Assembly: GCF_030816615.1 (NCBI RefSeq) | Contig: NZ_JAUSYD010000001.1 | Span: 3,348,001-3,412,000, forward strand | Direction of reading: 5' to 3' | Length of the DNA stretch: 64,000 nucleotides | Source: Streptomyces sp. B1I3 | GTDB taxonomy: Bacteria > Actinomycetota > Actinomycetes > Streptomycetales > Streptomycetaceae | Shown here: one piece after another, positions 41,633 to 49,848 of the stretch | How positions within the stretch are numbered: the stretch's first letter is position 1 | How the letters are laid out: the number at the start of each line of letters is the position of its first letter | Made by a program: the position numbers and the translations under genes | Notes under the pieces: generated by a model | Database searches by the model: none | The model's input: only the letters and a program-made list of their open reading frames with translations | What the model was told of the DNA's origin: nothing

Positions 41633-42178
41633 TCCGCTCCCCCCTGTTCGGCGTCCTGGGCCCGGAGCTTGTCGGCCGTCTTGCGGGCGGCGGCGATCTC
41701 CTTCGGTTCCTCGGCCGCCGCGTCGAGTGCGGGCGGCTCCGGCACGGTCCACATCCATTCGCGGAGCTTGTCCCGCTCGTGGGTGAGCTCGTGGATGTCC
41801 GTCTCCGCGTACTCGAACTCCGGCGACCAGAACAGGGCGTCGAAGGGACACACCTCGATGCAGATGCCGCAGTACATGCAGAGGGCGAAGTCGATCGCGA
41901 AGCGGTCCAGGACGTTGCGGCTGCGCTCACGGCCGCCCGGGGTGGCCGCGGGCACCGTCTCCTTGTGGGAGTCGATGTAGATGCACCAGTCGGGGCACTC
42001 ACGGGGCGCAGAGCATGCAGACCGTGCAGTTCTCCTCGAACAGGCCGATGACGCCGCGGCTACGGGGCGGCAGTTCGGGCTGGACGTCCGGGTACTGGGC
42101 GGTGACCGTCCGCTTCGTCATGGTCCGCAGGGTGACGGCAAGACCCTTGGCCAGGCCTGAACCGGGGATCGGAGGCAC
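41629..42178 (-). pseudogene. nuoI: NADH-quinone oxidoreductase-like subunit I, broken by a +1 frameshift
   Basis: NuoI carries two [4Fe-4S] clusters in the peripheral arm. From GTG 42178 (sharing one base with the nuoH stop) the frame reads through [11 protein letters not shown] and then hits a stop at 41999-42001. The rest of the protein, with the second motif ([14 protein letters not shown]), continues in another frame to 41629. Removing one C from the run of four at 42003-42006 (G on the + strand) restores [12 protein letters not shown] and a single protein of about 182 residues, the normal size. This is either a sequencing or assembly indel or a real inactivating mutation. Confidence 0.85.
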
Positions 42179-43146
42179 TAGTTGATCGCCACCTTCACGA
42201 TGCCTGTGAGCGCGATCTGCGCGAGAGCGAGGGGGATGAGCGTGGTCCAGGCGAGCTTCTGCAACTGGTCCTCGCGCAGCCGGGGGTAAGTGACACGGAG
42301 CCATATGACGACGAACGCCAGCACGGCGGCCTTGAGCAGGGTCCAGACCCAGCCGAGGCCGTCGGCGCCGAGCGGGCCGTGCCAGCCGCCGAGGAAGAGG
42401 ACGGTGGTCAGCCCGCACAGGACGACGATTCCGGCGTACTCGGCAAGGAGGAACAGGGCGAAGCGGAGCCCGGTGTACTCGGTGTACGCGCCGAAGATGA
42501 TCTCCGAGTCGGCGACCGGCATGTCGAAGGGCGGCCGCTGCAGTTCGGCGAGCCCGGCGACGAAGAAGACCAGGGCACCGACGATCTGCCAGGGCAGCCA
42601 CCACCACTCGAAGGCGTCGAGGATGCCGGGGAGTGAGACGGTGCCCGCCGCCATGGCCACGGAGGCGGCGGCGAGCAGCATCGGCAGTTCGTAGGCGAGC
42701 AGCTGGGCGGCGGTGCGGAGACCGCCGAGCAGGGAGAACTTGTTGGCGGAGGCCCAGCCCGCCATCAGCGAGCCGAGCACGCCGACGCCCATGACGGCGA
42801 GCACGAAGAAGATGCCCGCGTCGACGACCTGCCCGACCGCCCCTTCGCCGGGGCCGATCGGGATGGCGACGAGCACGAGGAGGTACGGGAGGAGGGCGAC
42901 GGCGGGCGCCAACTGGAAGACACGGCGGTCCGCGGCGGCCGGCACGACGTCTTCCTTCTGGGCGAACTTCACCCCGTCGGCGACGAGCTGCGCCCACCCG
43001 TGGAAGCCGCCCGCGTACATGGGGCCGAGCCGGCCCTGCATGTGGGCCATGACCTTGTGCTCCGCCTGCCCCACGACGAGCGGGACGACCATGAACACGG
43101 CAAAGACGATGACGAGCCGGAAGGCGACGTCGAGTACGTCGTTCAC
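42178..43146 (-). CDS. nuoH: NADH-quinone oxidoreductase-like subunit H
   Basis: A 322-residue membrane subunit with 8-9 spans that forms the base of the quinone tunnel. Conserved loops include [39 protein letters not shown] and [20 protein letters not shown] 43146 overlaps the nuoC stop (GTGA). Its usual partner NuoD is not encoded in this operon. Confidence 0.95.
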   Translation of the reverse strand: MNDVLDVAFRLVIVFAVFMVVPLVVGQAEHKVMAHMQGRLGPMYAGGFHGWAQLVADGVKFAQKEDVVPAAADRRVFQLAPAVALLPYLLVLVAIPIGPGEGAVGQVVDAGIFFVLAVMGVGVLGSLMAGWASANKFSLLGGLRTAAQLLAYELPMLLAAASVAMAAGTVSLPGILDAFEWWWLPWQIVGALVFFVAGLAELQRPPFDMPVADSEIIFGAYTEYTGLRFALFLLAEYAGIVVLCGLTTVLFLGGWHGPLGADGLGWVWTLLKAAVLAFVVIWLRVTYPRLREDQLQKLAWTTLIPLALAQIALTGIVKVAIN

Positions 43147-44417
43147 GCGGCATCGCCTCCGGCGGGACGGTCGGGACCGTCAGGACCGTCAGGACGGTCG
43201 GTTCGGTTGTTTCGGTCCGCCCGGTCGGTTCCGGACGAGGAATCGCGGTCGGGCTCGGGCTCGCGGCCGGGCTCGGGGGCACTCTTCCGGTCGCCGTCGG
43301 CGTCACCCTGCGCAGAGGCATCCGGCGACGCGGGCTCCGACCGCTGCTCGGCCTCGGGCGCCGACGCGGGCTCCGACGGCTGCTCGGGCTCCGGTACGGG
43401 CGCCGGCGCGGGCTCCTGTGCCGACCCGGGCTCCGCCTGCGCGGCCTCCTGCGAAGACGCGGGCTCGGCCGGCGGCTCAGGCCGTTCCGGCGCCTGCTGC
43501 TCCGGGGTGTCGCCGAACGCGGGGCGCGCGTCGTGCCAAGGTGCGTCCGCGCCGCCGGCCGCACCCGTCCCGCGTGCCGCGTCGCCGCCGCTCCGCGCCG
43601 TGCCGGCGTCCGCCGGACCGGCCGGGGGCGTGGGTGCCGGGCCGGCGGCCTGGCTCGCCGACCCCTGGGAGACGCTGCGGGTACGGCGTGGAGGCGCCGC
43701 CTGCGGGGTCTCCGTCGCGTCCGGCCGCTGTGCCGCCGAGCCCTCGCTCGCACTGCGGGCCCGGCGCACCGGGCGGTCGCCCGCCGCGCCCGCCGCGCGC
43801 GCCCCTCGGGCCGGCCGGGCCGGAGCGGGTGGGAGCTGCCCCTTGAGCGGGCCCCACTCATTGGGATCGGGCACTCCGGGCGGCAACATCGTTCGCCGCT
43901 TGGGCCCGCCGTGCTCCGACTCGCCCGGCTCCTTCGCACCGGGCCAGGCCTTGGCGACCCGGGCCGCCAGGACGAAGTCCTTCCGCAGCGGGTGCCCTTC
44001 GAAGCCCTCGGGCAGCAGCAGGGGGACCAGGTGCGGGTGGTCCTCGAAGCCGATGCCGAACATCTCGTACGTCTCGCGCTCGTGCCAGGCCGCGCCCGCG
44101 TAGACACCGACCGCGCTGGGCAGGGCGGGGCTCTCGTGCGGGACCGTCGTGCGCAGGAGCAGGCGCCGGACCGTGCCCTCGCCCAGGGCCGCGACATGGG
44201 CACAGACGCGGAAGCCGGTGCCCGGTTCGTCGACCGCGCTCAGCCAGTCGAAATAACTGCAGCCGAGTGCGGAGCGGGCCGTTTCGAGAGCGGCGATCCA
44301 GGAAGCGGCGGGGACGTCGACCGTCAGCAGGTCGTACGCGTACGCGGCCGTCGCCTCCTCGCCGAAGACGTCGGTGACGGCGTCGGGCAGCCGGGCGTAC
44401 GTGTCGGCGGCACTCAC
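43143..44417 (-). CDS. nuoC: NADH-quinone oxidoreductase-like subunit C with long disordered tail
   Basis: A 424-residue protein. Residues ~1-150 are the NuoC (30 kDa) domain, with [11 protein letters not shown] (112-122) and [13 protein letters not shown] (136-148). Residues ~160-424 are a low-complexity tail rich in Pro, Ala, Glu, Ser, Arg and Gly that has no place in ordinary NuoC and is not a NuoD domain. GTG 44417 overlaps the nuoB stop by GTGA. The gene leads directly into nuoH. Confidence 0.88.
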   Translation of the reverse strand: MSAADTYARLPDAVTDVFGEEATAAYAYDLLTVDVPAASWIAALETARSALGCSYFDWLSAVDEPGTGFRVCAHVAALGEGTVRRLLLRTTVPHESPALPSAVGVYAGAAWHERETYEMFGIGFEDHPHLVPLLLPEGFEGHPLRKDFVLAARVAKAWPGAKEPGESEHGGPKRRTMLPPGVPDPNEWGPLKGQLPPAPARPARGARAAGAAGDRPVRRARSASEGSAAQRPDATETPQAAPPRRTRSVSQGSASQAAGPAPTPPAGPADAGTARSGGDAARGTGAAGGADAPWHDARPAFGDTPEQQAPERPEPPAEPASSQEAAQAEPGSAQEPAPAPVPEPEQPSEPASAPEAEQRSEPASPDASAQGDADGDRKSAPEPGREPEPDRDSSSGTDRADRNNRTDRPDGPDGPDRPAGGDAA

Positions 44418-45058
44418 TTCGGCTCCTCCCCCGGGGCCTGCGGGGCCTGCGGGGCCTGCGGGCCTGCGACGAGACCGCTGCGCAGGGCCGCGGTCGACGG
44501 GCGGGCCGTCCCGTGCTCGGCGTAGCGCTCGGCGAGCGACTCGCCGGCGATCTTCTCCTGGAGCTTGAGGATGCCCTGGAGCAGCGCCTCGGGCCGGGGC
44601 GGGCAGCCGGGTACGTACACGTCGACGGGGATGATCTGGTCGACACCCTTCGTCACGGAGTACGAATCCCAGTAGGGGCCACCGCAGTTGGAGCAGGCGC
44701 CGAAGGAGATGACGTACTTCGGCTCGGGCATCTGCTCGTACAGCCGCTTCACGGCCGGGGCCATCTTGTCGGTCACCGTGCCGGAGACGATCATGAGGTC
44801 GGCCTGCCGGGGGCCTGGCGCGAAGGGGATCACGCCGAGCCGGATGAAGTCGTGCCGTGCCATGGAGGCGGCGATGAACTCGATGGCGCAGCAGGCGAGT
44901 CCGAAGTTGAAGACCCACAGGCTGTAGCGGCGGCCCCAGTTGAGGACCACCTTCATCGGTTCGGGTGCGAGCCGGGACAGCACGCCGAGCTTCTTCGGTT
45001 CCGGCAGCAGCGTCGGATCGGGCAGCGGTTCGGGGTTCGGCCGGCTCGTCACGCCCAT
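44414..45058 (-). CDS. nuoB: NADH-quinone oxidoreductase-like subunit B
   Basis: A 214-residue peripheral-arm subunit that carries cluster N2, the last electron donor to quinone. Ligands Cys56 and Cys57 (LACCAIEF), Cys122 (GACSNCGG) and Cys152 ([10 protein letters not shown]) are all present. The C-terminal ~35 residues are an Ala/Pro/Gln-rich tail ([10 protein letters not shown]). ATG 45058 lies inside the end of nuoA (10-base overlap). Confidence 0.95.
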   Translation of the reverse strand: MGVTSRPNPEPLPDPTLLPEPKKLGVLSRLAPEPMKVVLNWGRRYSLWVFNFGLACCAIEFIAASMARHDFIRLGVIPFAPGPRQADLMIVSGTVTDKMAPAVKRLYEQMPEPKYVISFGACSNCGGPYWDSYSVTKGVDQIIPVDVYVPGCPPRPEALLQGILKLQEKIAGESLAERYAEHGTARPSTAALRSGLVAGPQAPQAPQAPGEEPK

Positions 45059-45450
45059 TCGAGGACGCCCTTCTTCCATGCGTAGAGCAGTCCCACGGCC
45101 AGGAAGCCGAGGAAGATGAACATCTCCACCAGGGTCGTCGCGCCGTACCCCGGCGCGGCGAACACCGTCGCCCACGGGAACAGGAAGATCGAGTCGACGG
45201 CGAAGATCACGTACAGGAAGGCGTAGACGTAGTAGCGGACCTGGGTGTGCGCCCAGCCCTCTCCCACGGGGTCCACGCCGCATTCGTACGTGAGGAGTTT
45301 CTCCGGCGTCGGGACCACGGGCCTGAGCAGTCGGCCGGCCCCGAAGGCGACGGCGACGAACAGCACGCCGACGAGGGCGAGCAGTCCGACGACTGAGTAG
45401 CTCTGGAAATGGTCCGACGCGAGAACGGTCGGTCCCGGCACGTCCGCCAC
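45049..45450 (-). CDS. nuoA: NADH-quinone oxidoreductase-like subunit A
   Basis: A membrane subunit of about 133 residues with three spans and the conserved [20 protein letters not shown] loop containing the quinone-gate Cys. GTG 45450 is preferred because GAGGGG lies 5 bases upstream and a likely promoter (45502-45529) would start transcription near 45495; the longer open frame begins at 45498. First gene of the nuo operon, divergent from the sensor kinase genes. Confidence 0.9.
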   Translation of the reverse strand: MADVPGPTVLASDHFQSYSVVGLLALVGVLFVAVAFGAGRLLRPVVPTPEKLLTYECGVDPVGEGWAHTQVRYYVYAFLYVIFAVDSIFLFPWATVFAAPGYGATTLVEMFIFLGFLAVGLLYAWKKGVLEWA

Positions 45451-45501
45451 GTCCGCCCCTCGCTCCCTCAACCTGTTCGACGGTCTGTACGTACGCACGG
45501 G

Positions 45502-45529
45502 AGTCTAGGCCCTGTTAAAGAACGGGTAA
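45502..45529 (-). promoter_or_regulatory. Possible promoter of the nuo operon
   Basis: On the - strand, TTACCC (45529-45524) and TAGACT (45507-45502) are 16 bases apart. The -10 matches the HrdB consensus well, the -35 poorly. Confidence 0.35.
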
Positions 45530-45622
45530 GCAGCCGCGTCGTACAAGGGGTGGGGTTATCCCTACTTCACCTCACCCACGAACCCCATGGCGTGGGCGTC
45601 CCCCGCCCGGCAGGCTGGTCGT

Positions 45623-46918
45623 ATGACCTTGAGCCCTCCGCTGCCGGACCACGACCCGTCGGACCACGGCCCCGCGGACGCCGGCCCCTCGGACCACGGC
45701 CCCGTGGACGCCGGCCCCGCGGACCGTGACCCGTCGGACCCCGCGCGGCACGACGACACCGCGCCGCCGCCCGCGCGCTTCGCCTTCGACCGGTGGACGT
45801 GGAAGGAGATCGCCTATCTCCTGGCCAATCTTCCGATGGCGATCGCCGGGTTCGTGTACACGGTGTTCCTCGTCGGCGTGGGCCTCGGGCTGTCAGTCAC
45901 CGTGGTCGGCCTGCCGCTGCTCGCCCTCGGGCTGCGGGGCGCCCGCGGGATCGGCCGTGCGGAGCGGGGCCGGGCGCGGGGGATGCTCGGGGTGCGGATC
46001 GAGGAGCCGAGCCCGATGGTGCGCAGCCACCGGGGCCACGGCTTCTTCCCCTGGCTGTGGTCGGGGCTGAAGGACCCGGTGGCCTGGAGGGCGATGCTGT
46101 ATTCGTTCATCCGCCTGCCGTGGGGTGTGGCGACGTTCGCCGTGACGCTGGTGGGCCTGTTCGTGCTCTGGCCTGTACTGCCGTTCATCGCGCGGGGGCT
46201 GGCGAACGCGGACCGGGCGATGGTGCGTGGCATGCTGTCGCCCTCCGACGAGCTGGAGCGCAGGATCGCCGAGCTGGAGTCGGACCGGGGGGTGGTCGTG
46301 GACACCGCCGCCGCCGACCTGCGCCGCATCGAGCGCGACCTCCACGACGGCGCCCAGGCCCGCCTCGTCGCCCTCGCCATGGGCCTCGGCCTGGCCAAGG
46401 AGAAACTCACGGACGACCCCGAAGCCGCCGCCCGCATGGTCGACGAGGCCCACGGAGAAGTGAAGGTCGCACTCCAGGAACTCCGCGACCTCGCCCGCGG
46501 CATCCACCCCGCCGTCCTCACCGACCGCGGCCTGGACGCCGCACTCTCCGCCATCGCCTCCCGCTGCACCGTCCCCGTGGACGTGTCGGTGGAGCTGGCC
46601 GGCCGGCCGGTGGAGGCCATCGAGGGCATCGCGTACTTCACCGTGTCCGAGCTCCTCCAGAACGTCAGCAAGCACAGCCGCGCCCGGTCGGCGTCGGTCG
46701 AGGTCCGGCGCACGGGGGACCGGCTGCTCATCGAGGTGCGGGACGACGGTGTGGGAGGCGCACGGCTGGACGGCGGCACGGGCATGTCGGGTCTGGCGGA
46801 GCGGCTGGGAGCGGTCGACGGGGTGTTCGTCGTGAACAGTCCGGCCGGCGGGCCCACCACCGTCACCGCCGAGCTGCCCTGGCGTGACCGCGCGGAGGTC
46901 GCGACAGCGGGCGCCTGA
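45623..46918 (+). CDS. Two-component sensor histidine kinase, copy 1
   Basis: A 431-residue membrane kinase of the HisKA_3/NarX type. The first ~50 residues are a repeated Asp/His/Gly/Pro-rich stretch (DHGPADAGPSDHGPVDAGP). Next come hydrophobic segments of the sensor domain, then the dimerisation/phosphoacceptor region with His241 in ERDLHDGAQARL, and the ATPase domain with LLQNVSKHSRA (N box) and DDGVGG (G box). ATG 45623 is chosen over 45587 because the family domain starts just after it. It shares 309 identical bases with the next kinase gene. Signal sensed is unknown. Confidence 0.87.
   Translation: MTLSPPLPDHDPSDHGPADAGPSDHGPVDAGPADRDPSDPARHDDTAPPPARFAFDRWTWKEIAYLLANLPMAIAGFVYTVFLVGVGLGLSVTVVGLPLLALGLRGARGIGRAERGRARGMLGVRIEEPSPMVRSHRGHGFFPWLWSGLKDPVAWRAMLYSFIRLPWGVATFAVTLVGLFVLWPVLPFIARGLANADRAMVRGMLSPSDELERRIAELESDRGVVVDTAAADLRRIERDLHDGAQARLVALAMGLGLAKEKLTDDPEAAARMVDEAHGEVKVALQELRDLARGIHPAVLTDRGLDAALSAIASRCTVPVDVSVELAGRPVEAIEGIAYFTVSELLQNVSKHSRARSASVEVRRTGDRLLIEVRDDGVGGARLDGGTGMSGLAERLGAVDGVFVVNSPAGGPTTVTAELPWRDRAEVATAGA
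46271..46579 (+). repeat. 309-bp exact repeat, copy 1 (kinase phosphoacceptor region)
   Basis: Identical base for base to 47921-48229. It covers the coiled coil, the phosphoacceptor His and the start of the ATPase domain; sequences on both sides diverge between the two genes. Confidence 0.95.
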
Positions 46919-47043
46919 GCACACGTGCGTCGGAGTTCCGTGGGCCAGGGGGTGGGGAAAACCCCCGGCCCGATACGGCGACCGCCCTCATGGTGCGAAA
47001 CGCCGGGCCGCAGCAGTCTTGAGGTACCGGCGTCGTACCGGCA

Positions 47044-47160
47044 CGCGGGACGCCCCCGCCACCACGGCACGCGGGGAGTCCCCGCCGAAACGACCTGCGG
47101 GAGTCCCCGCAAACGACCTGCGGGAACTCCCGCCCGGACGACCGGCGGGATGTCCCCGCC
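47044..47160. repeat. Array of five short palindromes between the kinase genes
   Basis: Five hairpin-forming units of the form GCGGG-N(2-4)-TCCCCGC or close variants lie at about 47044-47059, 47071-47085, 47096-47111, 47120-47133 and 47144-47160. Unit spacing is about 23-27 bases. Units 2-4 are joined by similar linkers (CGACCTG or close). The last ends 25 bases before the second kinase start. Possible operator array or mRNA hairpins. Confidence 0.7.
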
Positions 47161-47185
47161 CAGAAGAAACGGACGGACGCCACTG

Positions 47186-48542
47186 ATGGCCACGGCATAC
47201 GGACCGGGCACGCGGGACCTCCAGGGCCCCGGGGCCGGATCGGGGGGCCGCCCCCCGGCGCAGCACTTCTTCCCGGCCGCGGTGCGGGCGCCCTTCGAGG
47301 CGCGCACCTGGCGTGAGCTGGGCTATCTGTTGCTGAGCTTGCCCATCAGCGTCGTGCTGTTCAGCTTCGCGGTCACCATGACCTCGCTGGGCCTGGGCAT
47401 GCTGATCACCTTCCTCGGCATCCCCGTCCTCGCCGCCGGACTGGTCGTGTGCCGTGGCTTCGGCGCGATGGAGCGCAGCCGGGCGCGCGGGCTGCTGAAA
47501 CTCGAGGTGGCGGACCCCGCTCCGGTGCGCGGGAGGACGGGCGGCCTGCTGTCGTGGGTCGGCGCGGTCCTCAGGAGCGGGGTGTCCTGGCGGCACCTGC
47601 TCTACGCGCTGCTGCACCTGCCGTGGGCGGTCTTCGCGTTCGCCGTCTCGCTGACGTTCTGGGCGTACGGGTGGGCCGCGTTCACCTATCCGCTGTGGCA
47701 CTGGGTCTTTCCGGCCTACGTGGGCGTCGACGGCGTGCAGCTGTACGGCGACAGCACTCACCAGGTCTACCTGGACTCGTCCCTGGACCTGTCGCTGACC
47801 AGCGGTCTCGGTCTGGTGATCGTCATGGTCACGCCGTGGATCATCCGCGGTCTGGCGTCGGTGGACCGGCTGATGGTGGTCGGCCTGCTCGGCCCCTCCC
47901 GCCTGGCGACCCGGGTCTCGGAGCTGGAGTCGGACCGGGGGGTGGTCGTGGACACCGCCGCCGCCGACCTGCGCCGCATCGAGCGCGACCTCCACGACGG
48001 CGCCCAGGCCCGCCTCGTCGCCCTCGCCATGGGCCTCGGCCTGGCCAAGGAGAAACTCACGGACGACCCCGAAGCCGCCGCCCGCATGGTCGACGAGGCC
48101 CACGGAGAAGTGAAGGTCGCACTCCAGGAACTCCGCGACCTCGCCCGCGGCATCCACCCCGCCGTCCTCACCGACCGCGGCCTGGACGCCGCACTCTCCG
48201 CCATCGCCTCCCGCTGCACCGTCCCCGTGAAGGTCGTGGTGGACCTGGAGGCGCGGCCCGCACAGGCCATAGAGGGCATCGCGTACTTCACCGTGTCCGA
48301 GCTGCTGCAGAACGTGAGCAAGCACGCGCGGGCCACCCGTGCCTCGGTCGACGTGTGGAGGGCGGCGGACCGGCTGATGCTGCAGGTGACCGACAACGGG
48401 CGCGGCGGAGCCGATGTGTCGTCGGGCAGCGGGCTGGCAGGGCTGACGGAGCGGCTGGACGCGGTGGACGGCATCCTCGTCGTCGACTCCCCCGCCGGGG
48501 GACCCCACCACGGTCACCGCGGAGCTCCCCTGGCGGGGCTGA
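47186..48542 (+). CDS. Two-component sensor histidine kinase, copy 2, frameshifted near the end
   Basis: A paralogue of the preceding kinase: hydrophobic sensor region with four or five segments, phosphoacceptor His270 in ERDLHDGAQARL, N box LLQNVSKHARA and G box DNGRGG. Near the C-terminus the frame departs from the first kinase after DSPAGGP. Deleting one C from 48503-48506 restores PTTVTAELPWRG and a TGA at 48540-48542. Without correction the frame runs on to 48937 into the response-regulator gene as an implausible Arg/Gly/Pro-rich tail. Coordinates given are for the restored gene. ATG 47186 is chosen from coding texture. Confidence 0.8.
47921..48229 (+). repeat. 309-bp exact repeat, copy 2 (kinase phosphoacceptor region)
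   Basis: Second copy of the segment at 46271-46579, in the same reading frame and the same domain position. Confidence 0.95.
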
Positions 48543-48606
48543 GACGCCGCGCCGGATTCCCGTACGGGGATCCCGGCGCGAAGGCTCGCGAGCAGGAATC
48601 CGCGCG

Positions 48607-48640
48607 CCCGCGCCCCGGCCGCTCCGCGGCGGCCGGGGCG
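48607..48640 (+). terminator. Hairpin between kinase 2 and the response regulator
   Basis: A perfect 14-bp stem (48607-48620 with 48627-48640), loop of 6, no T tract. It lies downstream of the restored kinase stop, further evidence that the kinase gene ends at 48542. Confidence 0.6.
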
Positions 48641-48809
48641 CGGCGGCGCGCGACCGGTCGGCCACCCGCGCTGCCCGCGTCGGCAAACCGCGGGACAGGG
48701 CCCGTCCGGGCACTGATGCTGGGATGCTGGGGGCAGCAGGGGGCGCCGCACCGAGCGGCGTGCGCGGAGCAGGACCGACAGTGGGGGACACAACGTCGTG
48801 GAGGACAGG

Positions 48810-49469
48810 GTGCGGGTCGTCATCGCCGAGGATTCGGTACTGCTTCGGGAGGGACTCACCCGGCTGCTGACCGATCTGGGACACGAGGTCGTGGCGGGGG
48901 TGGGCGATGCCGAGGCACTGATCAAGACGGTGGGTGACCTCGCCGCGCTGGACGCGCTTCCGGACGTCGTGGTCGCCGATGTGCGGATGCCGCCGACCCA
49001 CACCGACGAGGGTGTGCGGGCCGCGGTACGGCTGCGCAAGGAGTACCCGGACATCGGGGTGCTGGTGCTCTCGCAGTACGTCGAGGAGCAGTACGCCACC
49101 GAACTGCTGGCGGGCAGCAGCCGGGGCGTCGGATACCTGCTCAAGGACCGGGTGGCCGAGGTCAGGGAGTTCGTCGACGCCGTGGTGCGGGTGGCGCAGG
49201 GCGGGACCGCGCTGGACCCCGAGGTGGTGGCCCAGTTGCTGGGCCGCAGCCGCAAGCAGGACGTGCTGGCCGGGCTCACGCCGCGCGAACGGGAGGTCCT
49301 CGGTCTGATGGCCGAGGGACGGACGAACTCCGCGGTCGCCAAGCAGCTGGTGGTCAGCGACGGGGCCGTGGAGAAGCACGTCAGCAATATCTTCATGAAG
49401 CTGGGCCTGTCACCCAGTGACGGGGATCACCGTCGCGTACTGGCGGTTCTCACCTACCTCAAATCCTGA
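48810..49469 (+). CDS. NarL/FixJ-type response regulator
   Basis: A 219-residue regulator. The receiver domain (RVVIAEDSVLLREGL) has phosphoacceptor Asp57 in VVVADVRMPP and the conserved Lys in YLLKDRV. The C-terminal LuxR-type HTH reads LTPREREVLGLMAEGRTNSA with the recognition helix in VVSDGAVEKHVSNI. GTG 48810 has GGAGG 5 bases upstream; GTG 48798 is an alternative. Likely partner of one or both adjacent kinases; korAB and the divergent nuo operon are candidate targets by position. Confidence 0.9.
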   Translation: MRVVIAEDSVLLREGLTRLLTDLGHEVVAGVGDAEALIKTVGDLAALDALPDVVVADVRMPPTHTDEGVRAAVRLRKEYPDIGVLVLSQYVEEQYATELLAGSSRGVGYLLKDRVAEVREFVDAVVRVAQGGTALDPEVVAQLLGRSRKQDVLAGLTPREREVLGLMAEGRTNSAVAKQLVVSDGAVEKHVSNIFMKLGLSPSDGDHRRVLAVLTYLKS

Positions 49470-49848
49470 CGGCCCACGTGAACCGCGTGATCCACCGGCA
49501 GTGATCCATCAACGGTATCCGGAACCGCGTCCTGGAGCCGCGCGCCGGAAACATGATCGACGCCCCACCGGAAAACCATGATCGGAACCCGATCCGGAAC
49601 CTCCGGGGAACGCGATCCGGAACCTGATCCGGAACCACCGGCCTACGTCGAAAGGCTGAGTCCGCAGGGTCGGGGTGACTGCGGCCGGGGCTTGTGAAAT
49701 GGGACGGAGTCGGAAGAATTCATGTCTCGGAATCGCGTCCACCATATGATCGGTCCAAGGAAGGCGACCCTTACAGAAGTAGGGTGGGGCCTGGACCGCC
49801 GGCGGGCCGGCCGGTCCCGTGCCGCCGCCCCGAGGGAGGTCCAGTTCA
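49470..49848. other. korA upstream region with iterated motif
   Basis: 379 bases without a gene. Three copies of GATCCGGAACC occur at 49591-49601, 49614-49624 and 49626-49636, with degenerate relatives around 49515-49590. Downstream of these is the korA leader with GGGAGG as ribosome site. The repeats could be regulatory sites for korAB. Confidence 0.55.

Noticed and set aside
41629..41955. A stand-alone 108-residue single-cluster ferredoxin
   Set aside because: The first cluster motif is present just upstream in a shifted frame, so this is the second half of nuoI.
45501..45530. A stress-sigma promoter reading toward the kinase (GTTAAAG-type -35 with GGGTAA)
   Set aside because: Spacing between the boxes is far too short for the SigB-type consensus; the same bases fit better as a - strand nuo promoter.
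47044..47160. A CRISPR array
   Set aside because: The units are short palindromes with similar linkers instead of unique spacers, and no cas gene is present.
48543..48937. C-terminal extension of the second kinase into the response-regulator gene, suggesting a fusion
   Set aside because: The added residues are low-complexity Arg/Gly/Pro, the regulator is read in another frame, and removing one base restores the normal kinase end.
46988..49396. An 802-residue - strand frame across the second kinase and the response regulator
   Set aside because: Shadow of the kinase and regulator genes; no domain content.
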